A DNA stretch of 64,000 nucleotides from Lates calcarifer (GCF_001640805.2 NC_066838.1:14283632-14347631); one strand, 5' to 3'. Shown: positions 50,471 through 63,456, counted from the first letter of the stretch. The notes: generated by a model not told the origin, from the sequence alone. Numbers and translations: made by a program.

Positions 50471-51574
50471 AAATAAGCTTCCACATTACATAGATGCATC
50501 AATATGTGAAACAGTTCAAAGGTAGTGCAAAAGGAGCTCAGATAATACCAGTAAATATCAATAAATACATATATAATCTTATTTCTAAAGTGCTATTTGT
50601 ACTGTGTAAGTTAATGGAACTGATTTACACAACTATGTGAGATCCACTGTAGAAATGTGTCAGTTGTGACCAATAAACGCAACACCAAGGGATTTTCAGT
50701 TTACAATGATATGAAGCAGTGAAATGTGAGTCTTAACATCTCAGAAGACAAAACCTGCAAATATTTGTTATTTTTACATGACAACTGATGTGACAAGATT
50801 CACATGTTACCTAACATGGCTGTGGTTCTGTGTTCTAAATGTGTGACTGTGATATTACTTTGAAGCTTGGGAAACACACTTCATTAACATTTATGCCAAT
50901 AAATCACGCTGCATTGAATTAAACTAAATTGAGTTGTTTTAAATTTAGACACAGAGCACGTGTGCTGCAGAAATAGAAGAGACAGACGTGTTTGTCAACC
51001 CCGCAACCCTGAAGGAATAACACAAACCTCACCATCTGATCCAGTCACACTAAATGTTTTCTAACTATACTCTTGTTTCCCTCATTTGGGTGGCTTATAA
51101 TAGTCCACACTGTGCCATGAATCATGGTTGTTAGGCGCGGCAAGAGAAAAAATTTCCACCATACCGTCTTCTGGCTGCTTATTTTTCACAGTCTCATTGA
51201 GCAAAGAAAGTTAAGAGACACTGGCACCAAGCACCTTCTCGACTCAACATTATTACACAGTGAAGCAAATGAAGAGCCCATATTTGTGCTGCCTTCATCC
51301 ACCACTTGAAAACAGGAGGTCATAGTCAGAGAAATGGAGAGCCCAGACTGAAATAGATAAGTGTAAGACAAGAAAAGAAGCAGAGAGGCTGAGAGTCATG
51401 GAGAGAGGAAGACAGAGAGAGAGAAAGAGACAGAGGAAATAGAGAGGAATGGTTAGTAGGTGGGGACCTTGAAAAGCTTTTGTTCTCTCAACATAGAGGG
51501 TTAGTGAGGCAGCACTTGGCAGTTGGTTCAAAGCAACAAACTCTAAATCAATCTTTGACTGCTTGTCCTACCAG

Positions 51575-51579
<5 letters not shown>
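50471..51579. other. Non-coding stretch, no gene recognised
   Basis: AT-rich. A GA-rich stretch at 51360-51440 gives spurious frames. No repeat family or exon could be named. Confidence 0.4.

Positions 51580-51608
<29 letters not shown>
51580..51608. repeat. (CA)n microsatellite
   Basis: About 14 CA units. Confidence 0.96.
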
Positions 51609-51610
<2 letters not shown>

Positions 51611-51902
51611 CATAAACCACAAACAAGCAGACAATACCGGACACTTTGTAGTAGGCCTGTGTTGTGAAAAAAAAAAGAGAAAGGTTTTCACTTCTTATGT
51701 GTGGTATGCTTGAAATAGGAGAGAGTCTGGCTTGATACTGAGACTACGTGTGTGTATATGAACGTGTGTGTTACTGTGTGTCTATATGGAAGTGTGTGTT
51801 AGTGTGCGGCCAATGCCGTGTTTCTTTAATGAGCTCGGTTTACACACTTCGTTAATTGGCTGGCACAGCACAGGACTGTCCAAGATCTACTGACCAGTCT
51901 GC

Positions 51903-51924
51903 ACACACACACACACACACACAC
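51903..51924. repeat. (CA)n microsatellite
   Basis: About 11 CA units. Confidence 0.95.
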
Positions 51925-52064
51925 ATCTCCATTTCACTGTGCTTATTTATTCATGTATTAGTTAGTTTGTTCCACTAGGTTCACTTGCAGGCTGCTGTGG
52001 TAATTGCCACTATATTCTCTGCATTGATTTCCACTCCTGCTGCAATGCTCTGTGGTATGCACGT

Positions 52065-52090
52065 GCACACACACACACACACACACACAC
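52065..52090. repeat. (CA)n microsatellite
   Basis: About 12-13 CA units. Confidence 0.95.
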
Positions 52091-54420
52091 ATACATACAC
52101 AGCTGCCGACTCAATGGAGGTTCCTTCTCTTTGCAAACCAGCTTTTGTGAGAAACAAAGCGCAAAAGTGTAAATTGTATTCACAGTCAGTTTATTTATCC
52201 ATTTATCCATTTACCTGTATTTTCCTAACATGTACTCATTCCTGTAACAAAGAGACAGGTGAGACAGTGAGAAGTGCAAGCATTCTAATTAAAGTATCCG
52301 GGAGGGAAGAGAGAGCTGAGCTTACTTTCAGCACACCCCTCATCACACTGGCTATAAAAATAGCATCAACCCCACAATCCTGGGCAAGGCAATGTTCTGT
52401 CTGCTTGCAGCTCAGGGCTTGTTTCTGGTGAGCAATAGGAGGTACAGTGGAGAGATTTTTTTTGCTGTTACTGCAACAACAAATACAGAGCAGCCAGACT
52501 CAGTCCACATAGGCATTCTGTTCTAGCTGGGTGTGATAGTCCATTCAGACTGGACTGTGTATGTGTGGTGAGAGAGAGCCATGCTAAACATGATTACAGA
52601 TGGGAATGGTGTGCGCGTGTGTGCGTGTGCATGTCTGTCTGTGTGTGAGTTTGTGTTTGTGGATATGTGGGCAGTCAGGACAGGAGGTCTGCAGGGGAGA
52701 GATAACTGCTCAAATCTGTCCTCTCCTTCTCACGCACACCCTTCTGCTCAGACCTCTAAAAGCTCACCCCTAGGCTTACCCTGCGCACACACACCCACGC
52801 GCTAACGTACACGCAGGATCCTCACATCAACCCTATCCCCAACTCCCATTTCAGTCTCCGCAGTTGTGTCCATAACTGTTGTGGTAAAAAGTGAGAGAGA
52901 GAGATGGACATAGAGAGACAACAAAAAAAGAGGGATGGACAGCGAGTGCATTAGCACAGCTCTGTCCATTCAGGATTATCATCTATTAATGAGCTGTGAG
53001 ACACTAGTTCACACTTGCGTGCATGTATACAGTATGCACATACACACTTACTTGCACTAGCAAATGGACTCACATTCAGGGAACAAAGAGGGCAAGTTGG
53101 AGAGGGGTCGTTCAATATTTAAACAGGATGCTTTAAAGTTGATACTGAATTAGGATGACACAAGAACACACTGACTTCCCTTTAAAAAAAAAGGAAAGTC
53201 TCATGCATTCTGCGGGTAATTTATACAGCATGAAACTCACACACCACACAATTCCTCCCTCACAAATCTCCATCTTTTGTTTACCCTCCATGTGCTCACT
53301 TTAAAGAATTCCTCCTTGTTTTTTCAGCCGCTGTTTTTCCTTCATAGTGACCCGCTGTCCTGCCCTCACCTACCTCTCCCCCATGAACAAACAACTCCTC
53401 GTCAGATGGATTTTCTCTACACCATGCCTCATTGCATTATCTCCTCTTTTCCAAACACCTTTGGGGGTGAGGAGGACCATGCAATGTCAAGGAGATTCCT
53501 AAGACAACCACCCTTCCATGCTGAGAAGTCTCAGCTATGAAAAAACAAAAATAATCTGTCCTTAAAGCAGCTGACACCCCACCTACACACACACACCTCT
53601 GCTTTAGACAGCCAACCAGGGCATCGTCATCATGTGGGTGGCCAGAATTTTTTTTCTCAGTGAGAAATGATTGTGATCTGATGTATTCATATCATGCAGT
53701 GATCACAGGTTAACATCTTTGTTTCCAGGTACTAGATGTAAATACAAACTGGTATTTAAGAAGGAAGGATGTGTGGTGAGAATGTGCACACCTGACGTGT
53801 GGCATACTGTGGCATATACACAATATGAATGTGTAGGTGAGATACATAATCCAATAGTAGAGCAGTGTTTGTTTGGGTTGTTTGCCAAAATCACTGATTG
53901 TGTCACTATTGTGTTTCCAGCCTACATGGCGCTCTGTAAAATGTCAAAGGTGTGTTTGTAAATTTGCAATTATAAGTAATGAATTTCATCATTCATTTTA
54001 TTCACATTCAAGCCACCATTTCCCTGTGTTAATGATCTTTTACATTTATCCCCTATTGTGAAGCTCTACAGTGTGTTTCAATGTGAGCTCTATAAATTAA
54101 ATATTCATCATCTTTCTGACTTTTAATACCTATGATTGAAAATTTTGACTTAGTGAGTGTTTATGGGTGTGTGTTATAAAGAGCTACAGCTGTGCCTAAC
54201 AGTCATGTAATGACAGCTCCTCTGAGCTGTTGGCAAACCTTGCTGTTGCAACACAATCAGTGAAATTACACTGAGTGGTGATGCAGGTACAGGTACTGAT
54301 ATGAAAACAGATAATTAAGGTTGTTTGTTCCTCAATCCATGGCTAACTGTGGGATTAGAAATGAGGCTCATGCACCCAATTTCACAAAGATTTAGATATA
54401 TATAAAACAGAGGTAGACAT
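52091..54420. other. Non-coding stretch, no gene recognised
   Basis: Short TG and CA runs (52613-52650, 52788-52798, 53586-53597) and a GA run (52889-52905). Open frames here lack splice sites or domains. Confidence 0.4.
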
Positions 54421-54864
54421 ATGCCAGGCTTTGTAAATCTGGAAAAAATGATGTGTTTGCATATTTCTGTGTTTGTGTGTACACGGGTCGGTGTTTGTAT
54501 CTGGCTGCGGACTATTGCCGCAGCACCACGGACAGCTCCATCAGTGACTGCTGCTGCACTGGTCAGCACCATGGTCAGATCCCTACTTCTCAAAGACACA
54601 GCCCCAGGGCCCTTATGGGGCCTCATTAGTGCAGTCAGGGGAATGCAGAGTCTAAAGAGTATTCCCACCTCTAAAGAATACCCTCAGCTCAGTCTGACAT
54701 TAATGCCTCCAGCGTATTTCACGGATGCTGGAATCTTACCTGATGTCTCACCTTTTAAAGAAACTGTCACCTCTTTCCTCACCACCTTTCCACTTAAGGG
54801 AATTCAAGAAAGATTAATGACAGTCTCCCTATTGGGATTAAAGTATATAAATTACTGTATGTAA
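54421..54864 (+). other. Orphan 147-codon open frame of unknown status
   Basis: The frame opens with MPGFVNLEKM and runs without stops through the GC-richer block 54485-54790, which includes LLLKDTAPGPLWGLISAVRG and VSPFKETVTSFLTTFPLKG. It is longer than most chance frames here and is not a simple repeat. I recognise no domain or signal peptide, and the minus strand is also open over part of it. It could be a lineage-specific or non-coding RNA exon, a regulatory block, or chance; chance or non-coding is most likely. Confidence 0.15.
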
Positions 54865-55199
54865 GTTACATACATGGTGATACAATTTAACTAATAAACA
54901 CTCATTCTCTCAGAGCTGACTCTATAGCTTATCCCCTACTATAATCTCTTTAACATAAAATGCATATAGTCATGCACATCTGTTGCTTATTTTAAAAAAA
55001 ATGCAGGCTCACAATGAAAACAGGGATCTTTGTCATCAAAGTGTTGATTGTTAACAAGTCATTTTCTTCTGTGGAAAGTAACTAAGTAGATTTATGCAAG
55101 AATGTATTTCACACATCTATTAGTTGTTAGCAGTTCAATCAGACATGTTTCCCCTCTAAACTCTTTAGGTGGTTTTATCTAAATAGCTGTTTGAGGCCA

Positions 55200-55690
55200 A
55201 AAGAAGTAAAAGTATCCAAAAAATTAAAAAATAAATTTAAAAAAAAGTCCAAAAATGAAAACATTCATGTAGCAGAACAGTGATTTTTCTCCTCTCCTCT
55301 CCCATTACTAATCCCACAAGCCCTCAGATACATCTTGTGACCCTTTGGGGGGACCTGACCCTCAGGTTGGGAACCACTGGACTAAACTCCCTAACTGTAT
55401 ATAAAGTAAATTTGGCTCCACCTCAACCAAATACAACAGTAAAATGCTGCTTACATATTGTTGCATCAGTATTAACAACCTAATAAAGTCGTGTATAATA
55501 ATATATAATATACCAAGGCCATTTCACTGCAAAACAAGTACTTTTACTTTTAAATCTTTAGGTGTATTTTCCCCATAATACGACTGAATATCATATTTAT
55601 TGGAATGAAGGACTTATTATGTGTAATGGAGTGTTTTTATATTGTCATATTGGTACTTTTAAATTAAGCATCTGAGTTCTTCTACCATCC
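55200..55690 (+). repeat. Fish interspersed repeat ('gttgggaaccactggactaa')
   Basis: 'ggttgggaaccactggacta', 'ctaactgtatataaagtaaa', 'tggctccacctcaaccaaat', 'acaacagtaaaatgctgctt', 'taataatatataatat' and 'gtaatggagtgtttttatat' follow the exact order of a very common percomorph repeat. It is non-coding, and the most complete interspersed repeat of its kind here. Confidence 0.75.
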
Positions 55691-57655
55691 CCTTCCATTC
55701 ATAGAAAATGAATATTGGAAATAAAAACTGAACTTTGCTGCTGTCTCATTTTTACACAATATGACAGACATGCTTAGTCCAAAGCATTTTAATGTGAGAT
55801 AAGGGGAGAAAATGCATAAAAAACATATTGACTAAAATAATTGACAATGTAATTCCTTGTGACCGAAAGCCCTAAAGCCATCGGCATCACAAATTAAGCT
55901 CCTCTTTGTGCTCCTCTCTGCCACAGCTGCAGCCTGGGAGAGGACACAAGGCCGACTCAGCCTCATCACATAAAGGCAGGCGGAATGCTAATAAAGTTGG
56001 ATTCAATCAAATTGAAAGCAGTCTTTTGGTAATTCATGGCTTTAAAATTAGAATTCTTGTTCTGCATTCAGAGCCTCTCTCTCTGTGTCTCTTCACACAG
56101 AGCTCGACTCTTATCCAAGCTGGAACTGAAAGAATGATTTGTTATCTACAAACATGTAAGACATTTCCTGACTTTAATCCTACAAAAATGTAAACACTTA
56201 AAAACGCTGCGCTTCTAAATGATCTTGGAGTGGTTATTTTTTCATATAACATCATCCAAGTGGACTCTGCACTGCTCATGTTCCCATTTCCTACAGTAGA
56301 TGGAATGTTTTTGCAGCCACTTTTTCTTCCTCGCCATTTGTTGATTAAGTCTCGTTTTCTGTAGGCACTGACACTGGGGGCTTACACCAAGTCTGGCTTA
56401 GCAACAAGTTCCTGTAATGAACAACTGTGGCTGCTGGCGGAAATATAAAGGGCATTGTTATCTGTCCACCAAATGGTTTTCTCCAGAAATGACCAAACCA
56501 GCACCGGATGCTTAGGATGACAAATAGCAACTGTAGAAGCTGCAGTAGGCCACTGTTGTTTGGGAACAGAGCATTAAAGCATGTTAATTTATATGAAAAT
56601 GTTGCAGATTAGTACTTAAAACCGATTCAAACGGCACACGCACATGTGCATGGCTATAGTCTTCTCCTTGTGTGTGCCCTCCGAGTGCTGTGGCTAATGG
56701 CAGTGTCATAATATTAGTCATATTAGGAAGGGATTAGTAAGAGAAACCGTCTTAAGGATGTGATCCCTGGGAGGGGGTGCCAGATGCTGCTTGTATTACT
56801 GTCAGCCCTGTCTCGCACACACACTGGGAGCCTAGCAGCCTCGCCTGCTTTCCTCAATAGGATCTGTAGAGAAACATGACACACTGAAGCGCACCACCTA
56901 CTGTAGCTCATTCCCCTCTTCCACTGTGTGTGTGTTTTTTTTTTATTTATTTATTTTTTATCTCATCTATTGAAGTGCTGGTGTGAAGCATGTCTTGTAG
57001 AAAAACAGAAATGCTCTGGCTCTGTTGGAGGGTTGAGGCGTACGGATTAGGAGAACCAGCCCTTCGCTCTCAAGCTTCTTAACAAGGTGTTCCCTCTTAA
57101 CCAGAGCAGGCTGTGTCATTTATGGTTGAAGCCAAACTGACAAATTTCTCAGGAACTAAAAGAGCATGACGTGCGGTACAGTGTGTTTCTGAAAATGCAG
57201 CGTTAGCCAATGGAGGGTACAAGTGTGGCACCTCACCAGTCACAAAGCTTAATTCAGAGCTTGATAAATTGTTTTTAAACATTAGGTTTTACTTTTCAAG
57301 CATGTTGACATTACTTCAAGTGCAATTAAACAGCATTAAATTAAGTCATTTTGTGTTCTCCTTCCTAACGGGCACCATCCCAGCCATGAAACACACACTA
57401 GATTCCTCCTGATCCCACCCCCGTCTACTATGAGTGAACAGCATAGCACCGAAAATAGCCTCCTAAAACCAATAAAACAGTGAGATTCAGGAGAGATTTT
57501 ACAGAGTAGCCAGTCAAGCCCTCACACAAGGGAAGCTGTTGCTGTTTGCATTTCTCACATTATCAATAATTCTAGCTTATTGCTTGACAAACAGACTTTT
57601 AGCCTTTCTTTTCCACTCTGTGAGGAAACACAGTATTATGTTAGGTGTAATATTT
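55691..57655. other. Non-coding stretch; candidate regulatory block at 55.86-56.06 kb
   Basis: No gene recognised. 55860-56060 is repeat-free and contains 'gctaataaagttgg', 'caatcaaattgaaag' and 'ggtaattcatgg'. A T-rich (TTTA)n stretch lies at 56934-56960. Short TG run near 56925. Confidence 0.4.
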
Positions 57656-57659
57656 GTAG

Positions 57660-57800
57660 TATTGGTATGCGGGGGGCTAGACTGTCGACCTGTCCAGGGT
57701 GTTCCCCGCCTCTCGCCCAGTGTCAGCTGGGATTGGCTCCAGCCCCACGTGAACCTTTAGGATAAGTGGTATAGCTAATGGATGGATGGATGGATGGTAG
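57660..57800 (+). mobile_element. L2-type LINE / SINE 3' tail with (GGAT)n end
   Basis: 'ggctagactgtcgacctgtc', 'cagggtgttccccgcctctc', 'gcccagtgtcagctgggatt', 'ggctccagcccc' and 'ggataagtggtatagctaat' followed by (GGAT)n is a textbook fish retroelement 3' end. No open reading frame is preserved. Confidence 0.85.
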
Positions 57801-57884
57801 GAGGGGAACACACTGCAGTACCTGTGCTTTGAACTTATTCGATTTTTTTGTCTTTACAGCTAGTCATAGTACAGTAGCCTCATA

Positions 57885-58075
57885 GGGTACACCCTAACCC
57901 AAATGGCCGCCCACCCAGAGCCCAGTTCTGCCTGTAAAGGGAGTTTTTCCTCACCACTGTCACCAAGTGTCTGTCTGTACAGTCTAGACCTGCTCTATAT
58001 GAAAAGTGACTGAGATAACTTCTGTTATGATTTGGCACTATATAGATAAAATTGACTCGACTATACATTACCACA
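57885..58075 (+). mobile_element. Retroelement 3' tail, second copy of the 25730 family
   Basis: 'ctgtctgtacagtctagacc', 'tgctctatatgaaaagtgac', 'gagataacttctgttatgat' and 'ttggcactatatagataaaa' match the element at 25730-25892, here lacking most of the TTGAA tail. Confidence 0.7.
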
Positions 58076-59889
58076 ATCGGCCATTGCCGGCTCCACTGGT
58101 CCAACAGGTGGCACCAAGGTGACTAAAAGGAAGCAGCCAACAGCAAGATGGCAAGACAGGGTTACTGTAGGCTGCTACCACCATTTATATGCACTATTGC
58201 ATAATTGCATCGCTGAAAAAGAAACAGTAGACTCTAAGCAAAAAGTAGTATCTTAAATATTTTTACTTAGTTTATGAAAAACAGGGATTACATTCAATAT
58301 TTATGTTGAATTGAGGTGTTTAAATTTGTTAGCACATCTTTGCTCACTTGTGTCTCTTTTCACAGATTAGCTTAGTTTAGCTGCTGGACCACAAGGGAAA
58401 CTACTTTAAACGGTCTGATGTGTTTATACACTGTACATTTTTAATTTGAGCAGGTTATCAGTTTGAATATTTATTTTTGCCATGTTCTGACAAATTTGAA
58501 TAAAAAGTGACAGCTCTACAGCATTGTTAGTGTGATACCTCATCCAGGAAAAATTCACCACCCTCTGTGGGTTGATATGTTGACACTGAATATTAAAACG
58601 TGTGTGTGCCCGCGCATGTATATTTCTCTATCATCTTAATTATCACCATCGTTAGAGAGCTTCACACACACCACAACCACCCACAAAACTGCAGTAATTA
58701 CTGCCGTGTATGAGCCACAGCTCAAACATACCAATCCACAGTATATAAAGCTTCATACTGAATTCATAATTGCATAATTAGATATAATTGCATGTGCTGT
58801 GGGCTTGCCTGACAACCTAATGAGGCAGTCATAAAATAGCTAGTTGTTCCACTTATAAGAACATAATCAAAGACTTTGAGATAAAAGGGCATACACAGAC
58901 AAACACAGGCAGCCAGTAGGACAGGCCCAGAGCTACACACAGGCAAAAAAAGAGGGGAGTAGAAATTATTAAAGGAAAGAAAAGACAGAGTGAGTGAGTG
59001 AGTTTACTGCCATCATTATACTCTGTCAACAATGGCTCAGTTCATCAGTGTCTCTGAGGTTTCCATGTCACAGCCTTTGGGACGTCATTTGCTCCCTACC
59101 TCTCCTTACTCCTCATCATCGCCGAAGGAATGACCAAGGCAAGAATCACACAAACATGCCTCAGGAGAGCAGAGATAGGACACACACACACACAAGGCCA
59201 GACCTAATTATGCTGGCCTAATGGCCGCAGTGATTGCTGTCTAGTTGTTGTTGATGAGGAAAGCTGCCGGAGCCGGAGGATTGTATGTGTTGTGTGGCTC
59301 TGACTTCTGGCTAACAGCTCCTCTTTGCCGTCAGCCATAATGAGTCAGCTCTGATGCCATCGAAGCTACAGTGTCGGTGTTGGTCCGTTTATAACTGCTG
59401 CTGAAAGTGATACGGCTCATTAGCAGAAGCCGTAGCTGTGCCAAAGTCAACAACACAAATTGCTTTCTCAATAAGTTGCAACATGTCAGAGCAGGTTGGC
59501 TACTACAACAGCGACGGTAGTTCACCTGCATCCCATGAAGTTAGCCACCTTGGTATTGCAGCATCCACCACAATCTAATATTCCTGAAATATTATCTGTT
59601 GTACCTCAGTGAACCTGCAGGTTTTACAGTTCTGCAACACAAAACTGATGTCAGTCAAATAACTGCTCACAAGTTAAATTATCTGCTTTGCAGTCAAAGA
59701 AAAACATGGATTTACACAGTAACCCTATGCTATTTATTGATATTTAGGGTAGAGGGTGGGGAGAAAAGGTAGAAAAGCACAAAAGTCTGGGCAAACACAT
59801 TTAGGCACACATTTGCATTCAGCCTGCATCTGTATGTAGTCGTGAACAGAGGTTAGAGAACACACAGCATTGCTGGAATATGTTGGTGT
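58076..59889. other. Non-coding stretch, no gene recognised
   Basis: The block 59220-59560 is GC-richer with an open minus-strand frame (59331-59531) that has no recognisable domain or splice sites. (GAGT)n at 58989-59003 and a short CA run at 59180-59192. The rest is AT-rich. Confidence 0.4.
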
Positions 59890-60189
59890 GGCTGCAACTA
59901 AAGATTATTTTCATTAATCAGACTAATCACTCACAAAGTGTCAGAAACCTGTTAAAAATGTCCGTTACAATTTCTTACAGCCCAAGGTGACGTGACGTGA
60001 AACCCAAATATATTCAATGTTATAATGTTAAAACAAGGAAATGCAGCATATTCTACCACCCAGGGAGCTGAACCCATCATGTTTGGCTGTTCTGCTTGAA
60101 AACTGATTAATCAATTATGAAAATAGTCCATAACTAATTTTCAAACAACTAAATGATTAATCAATTCATCAACTAATTGTTACAGCTCT
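59890..60189. mobile_element. Near-complete palindromic MITE ('ggctgcaactaa...ttacagct')
   Basis: It starts 'ggctgcaactaaagatta' and ends 'aactaattgttacagctct', whose reverse strand repeats the start with mismatches. The internal phrases 'tcagaaacctgttaaaaatg', 'tccgttacaatttcttacag', 'cccaaggtgacgtgacgtga' and 'gattaatcaattatgaaaat' fit an abundant 300-bp percomorph MITE. Superfamily not assigned. Confidence 0.8.
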
Positions 60190-61054
60190 TCATGCTTTAT
60201 TGGCATGAATAGTAAAGTTAAATTACTGGCAAAGCTATATAACATGTTATTGAGTAATTATGTTTTACTGAAGAAGACAAACTTTAAACAGGACTGTCCA
60301 TTACATTTATTTAATTTACAGGCAGGATTAAGTTTATCTTCATTTGTGTGGTGGGGTATTTCTGGACATATGAAGCTGGCTTTGTAGGGGAATTCTTCTT
60401 TTATTTCAGAATAATAAGGGGCAAGTGTATAGGTGGTTTTATGGCTGAATAACTTTTGTGCTTTCATCTTCTTGCCTCTGTATGAAAGAGAGAGAGAGAG
60501 ATCATTTAAATGAGCTCAGTGTAGTTTATGGTTTTACTGTTACCATTACGTTAAATTAATAGGCTGTGTTTCTTACTGTATATTCTTTTTCTATTCTTTA
60601 AGTTTTTAACGAATTGTTTTCTTTTGTTGTTGTGTTCTTTTATTATATTACTCCTTACTTTACTTTTGTTACTTGCCTCTGTCGGATGAGCCTTTAAAAA
60701 ACTCAAAATCCTCCACACACACACACAAGTTGCATTGTTTGTATTTAACACATTTAAGAGACTAAAAACATAACATTGTGGTTTAACAAAGAGGCAGCTC
60801 TAAAATATGGAGAGATTTGCAGACCATCCAGCAGCTATAGCTTAGCATCAGTGACTGTCCCTCCAAACTCAGCTGGGCAGGTCACTCACCCTCCAATTTC
60901 AGCCAAACTAGCTAACGTTAGCTAGGATAAGAACACACAGCATGTGAATAAGACAACTTTGGAATTGCTAGAATTATATTTCTCCTTGTTTAGTATCAAC
61001 CAATTGTCAGTGTAGCTCCTGATAGGACAGCTAGAAGTCACAAAAGTTACAGAG
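60190..61054. other. Non-coding stretch, no gene recognised
   Basis: AT-rich. GA run at 60488-60501. The text 'gctaacgttagctagg' near 60911 is a common fish repeat word. No exon recognised. Confidence 0.4.
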
Positions 61055-61170
61055 CAGTACTGGGGTTAGTAACTATAATGTAATTACTGAATGAATGAAT
61101 CCCTTACACAACTCATTGCAGACAAAAGTAATCACATTGCTGTAATGTGTTACTGCCCATTACTGCTCAC
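61055..61170. mobile_element. Decayed 'ggggttagtaactataatgta' element fragment
   Basis: The right part 'tgtaatgtgttactgcccat' pairs in style with the left 'gggttagtaactataatgta', as in fish elements built on 'agtaactagttact' words. Related to 47771. Confidence 0.45.
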
Positions 61171-61941
61171 TGATGACTGAGAGCACAGACGTGATTCATT
61201 GTACATTACTTCCCAGTTAAAAGCTGAATAAAAGATACCAAAAACCACAGAAATATTCATTATGTGATCACTCTCTTGCAGATAGCTGGCTGCGGAGTTA
61301 TTAACTTGTTCGCAGCATAAGTATAGCTCTGGTTTTGTACTGAACTAAAGCTAACAGCTTGAGCTAGCAGCAGACTGAACAAACTAAAGACAGCCAGAAT
61401 CTGCACTGAACATTACAGCCTTCACTCGCTGACTGAAGTGCATTTTAACAGTGATGCGATGGCCCTCAGACACACGGTGAGACAGCACAACAGAGAGTTT
61501 GGTCAAGAGAGATGGCCATTAACAGTGTAAATGAAGGGAGACATGTAACGACAGGACCCCAGAGTCACTGATGAGGGTGATGGATGGCTTTCAACTCAAA
61601 TACATGGCAGTTCATCACTCACCCCAGACATAAACACACACACACACGCTCTCTTATGATGCGTTTTCACAAAGAGAATCACGCACTCACTCATACTATT
61701 GCTCATTCTCTCCCTTATTAACCTTCTGCACATCCACTTAGGCTGTTTTGCACAAGCCTTTCAGCATTGTATTGCTGGCGCTGCAATTGCATATACAGCC
61801 TTGGAAAAGACTCATAAACACACACACACTTACACACTCACAGAGCATCACTCACCGTTGCCCTATCACATACCCTCATTAGTCAAAGGAAAGCAATGCC
61901 TCACAGTATTCCCCTGTCATGTTTGTCTTCTCTGTCCGTCT

Positions 61942-62630
61942 CTGCAATGAACGATTATCATTATCTATTACATATCGCTTATTATTTTCAGTGCATCGAT
62001 TAATAACTTAGTACACAAAATGTCAAAAATAATGAGAAACGGCTATCACAAAATGACAGAGTTCAACATGATGAACTGAATGAGTACAACATGGCAGTCT
62101 CTAGTTATTTATTCATCTTTCGATTGTTTTTTTGGTGGATTGGTTAACGTTTAGTCTAAAAAACTGCTTGTTATTCCATTAGCTATTATACAGAAAATCT
62201 TCACATTTTAGAGGTGGAAATCAGAACATTTTTGCATTTCAGTTTGATAAATGACCTGACTGATTACTCTGTTGTCAGAGTAGTTGGAATTGCTGTTTCA
62301 GAGTTCAATGTGATGCCTTAAAATGTCTCATTCAACAGTGAAAATGAATCCCAGATATGTTCAAATTTATACAATATGGCAGCGACCGGCAGGAGTTTGG
62401 TATCTCTACTTACTTATGACTGCAACCACAGATTACATTGGTTATTGATTTAACTTATTATTTTATACTTGTTAATTATTTGTCTACAAAATATCTAAAA
62501 ATTGCAAAATGTCTGACAATTGGTCCGAAATCCAAGAAAGTTATATTTAAATGTAGCTGTTAACTGTTCAACAATCAATTGACTAACTGATTGATAAGTA
62601 ATTTTCTCTCATTTAAGTACTGAATTAACC
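61942..62630. mobile_element. Cluster of decayed 'agggctgcaactaa' MITE copies
   Basis: Three starts are visible: 'ctgcaatgaacgattatcat' (61942), 'ctctagttatttattcatct' (about 62099) and 'actgcaaccacagattacat' (about 62418). Each is followed by family text such as 'gtcaaaaataatgagaaa' or 'atttgtctacaaaatatcta'. The copies appear nested or tandem and are all decayed. Confidence 0.6.
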
Positions 62631-62639
62631 AAGTAATTG

Positions 62640-63060
62640 CTTCTGCACTACATACTGCCCTAGCTGAGAGAAGGAGACTTACTGACAGATAGACTTCATG
62701 TTTTCCCTGCATGCAACTCTCTCTTCTCTCCTCTCTGTCTGGTCTTCACCCCTTCCTTGCTCTGTAGTCAAGGGAAACAGTGTGTGGGGCACAGAGGTGC
62801 TGGGTAAACAGCAGTTCTGCAAAGTGCTTTTTCCTGGGCTGTGTATACCTGGGTAATAGAGGCAGTAATGGAGTTTGTTCAGGCTAAGGTAATCCTGGAG
62901 CTGCGAGCGCAGCACCTGCCGCTGTTTCTCTCTGCTGCTGTTTCTGTTCCACAGCAGGTACCGATGTTTTTGTAGCTGTCACCGTTACTGTCCCACACAA
63001 GCCATTCGGGAGCAAAGCCATGCATGTTTGTGGGAATGTGTATTTTCAAAAAAAAAGGGG
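62640..63060. other. GC-richer block with exon-like splice words, status unknown
   Basis: The plus strand has a strong pyrimidine tract ending ttccacag at about 62956. The minus strand has a short ORF from an ATG near 63022 and a CAG|gtatac donor-like site near 62849. No frame continues into a recognisable protein, so no gene is called. Confidence 0.2.
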
Positions 63061-63210
63061 AAAAAAAGTGTGTGTCTATATGTGTGTATATGTCTGTGTG
63101 CATCCTGAGCAAAAATTGCATACAGATGAAGTGAGGATCTGCTGAAAGATGTGTGTCTGTGGGGGAGGGAAGGTGTCTCTATATGTGCGTGTTTGGTGGA
63201 AAAAGTATGG

Positions 63211-63212
<2 letters not shown>

Positions 63213-63260
<48 letters not shown>
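63213..63260. repeat. (TG)n microsatellite, ~24 units
   Basis: Uninterrupted TG tract. Confidence 0.97.
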
Positions 63261-63262
<2 letters not shown>

Positions 63263-63456
63263 CAAGAGCGAGAATCTAAAAAATATATGTGTTTGGATGT
63301 TATAGCTCACCTTTGGGAGGTGGGATAAGAACAGGGCTGGCGGCTAGGAATGAATTTACGGGGCCCGATCTCCCAGAAACAATTTCTTTATGTGGGTTAC
63401 ACACATTTAGAGTGGCTACTCGTCCCCCCTGGGCCTCAGCACACTACACACATCTA

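Noticed and set aside
59331..59531. 66-codon minus-strand frame in a GC-richer block
   Set aside because: No splice sites or recognisable motif.
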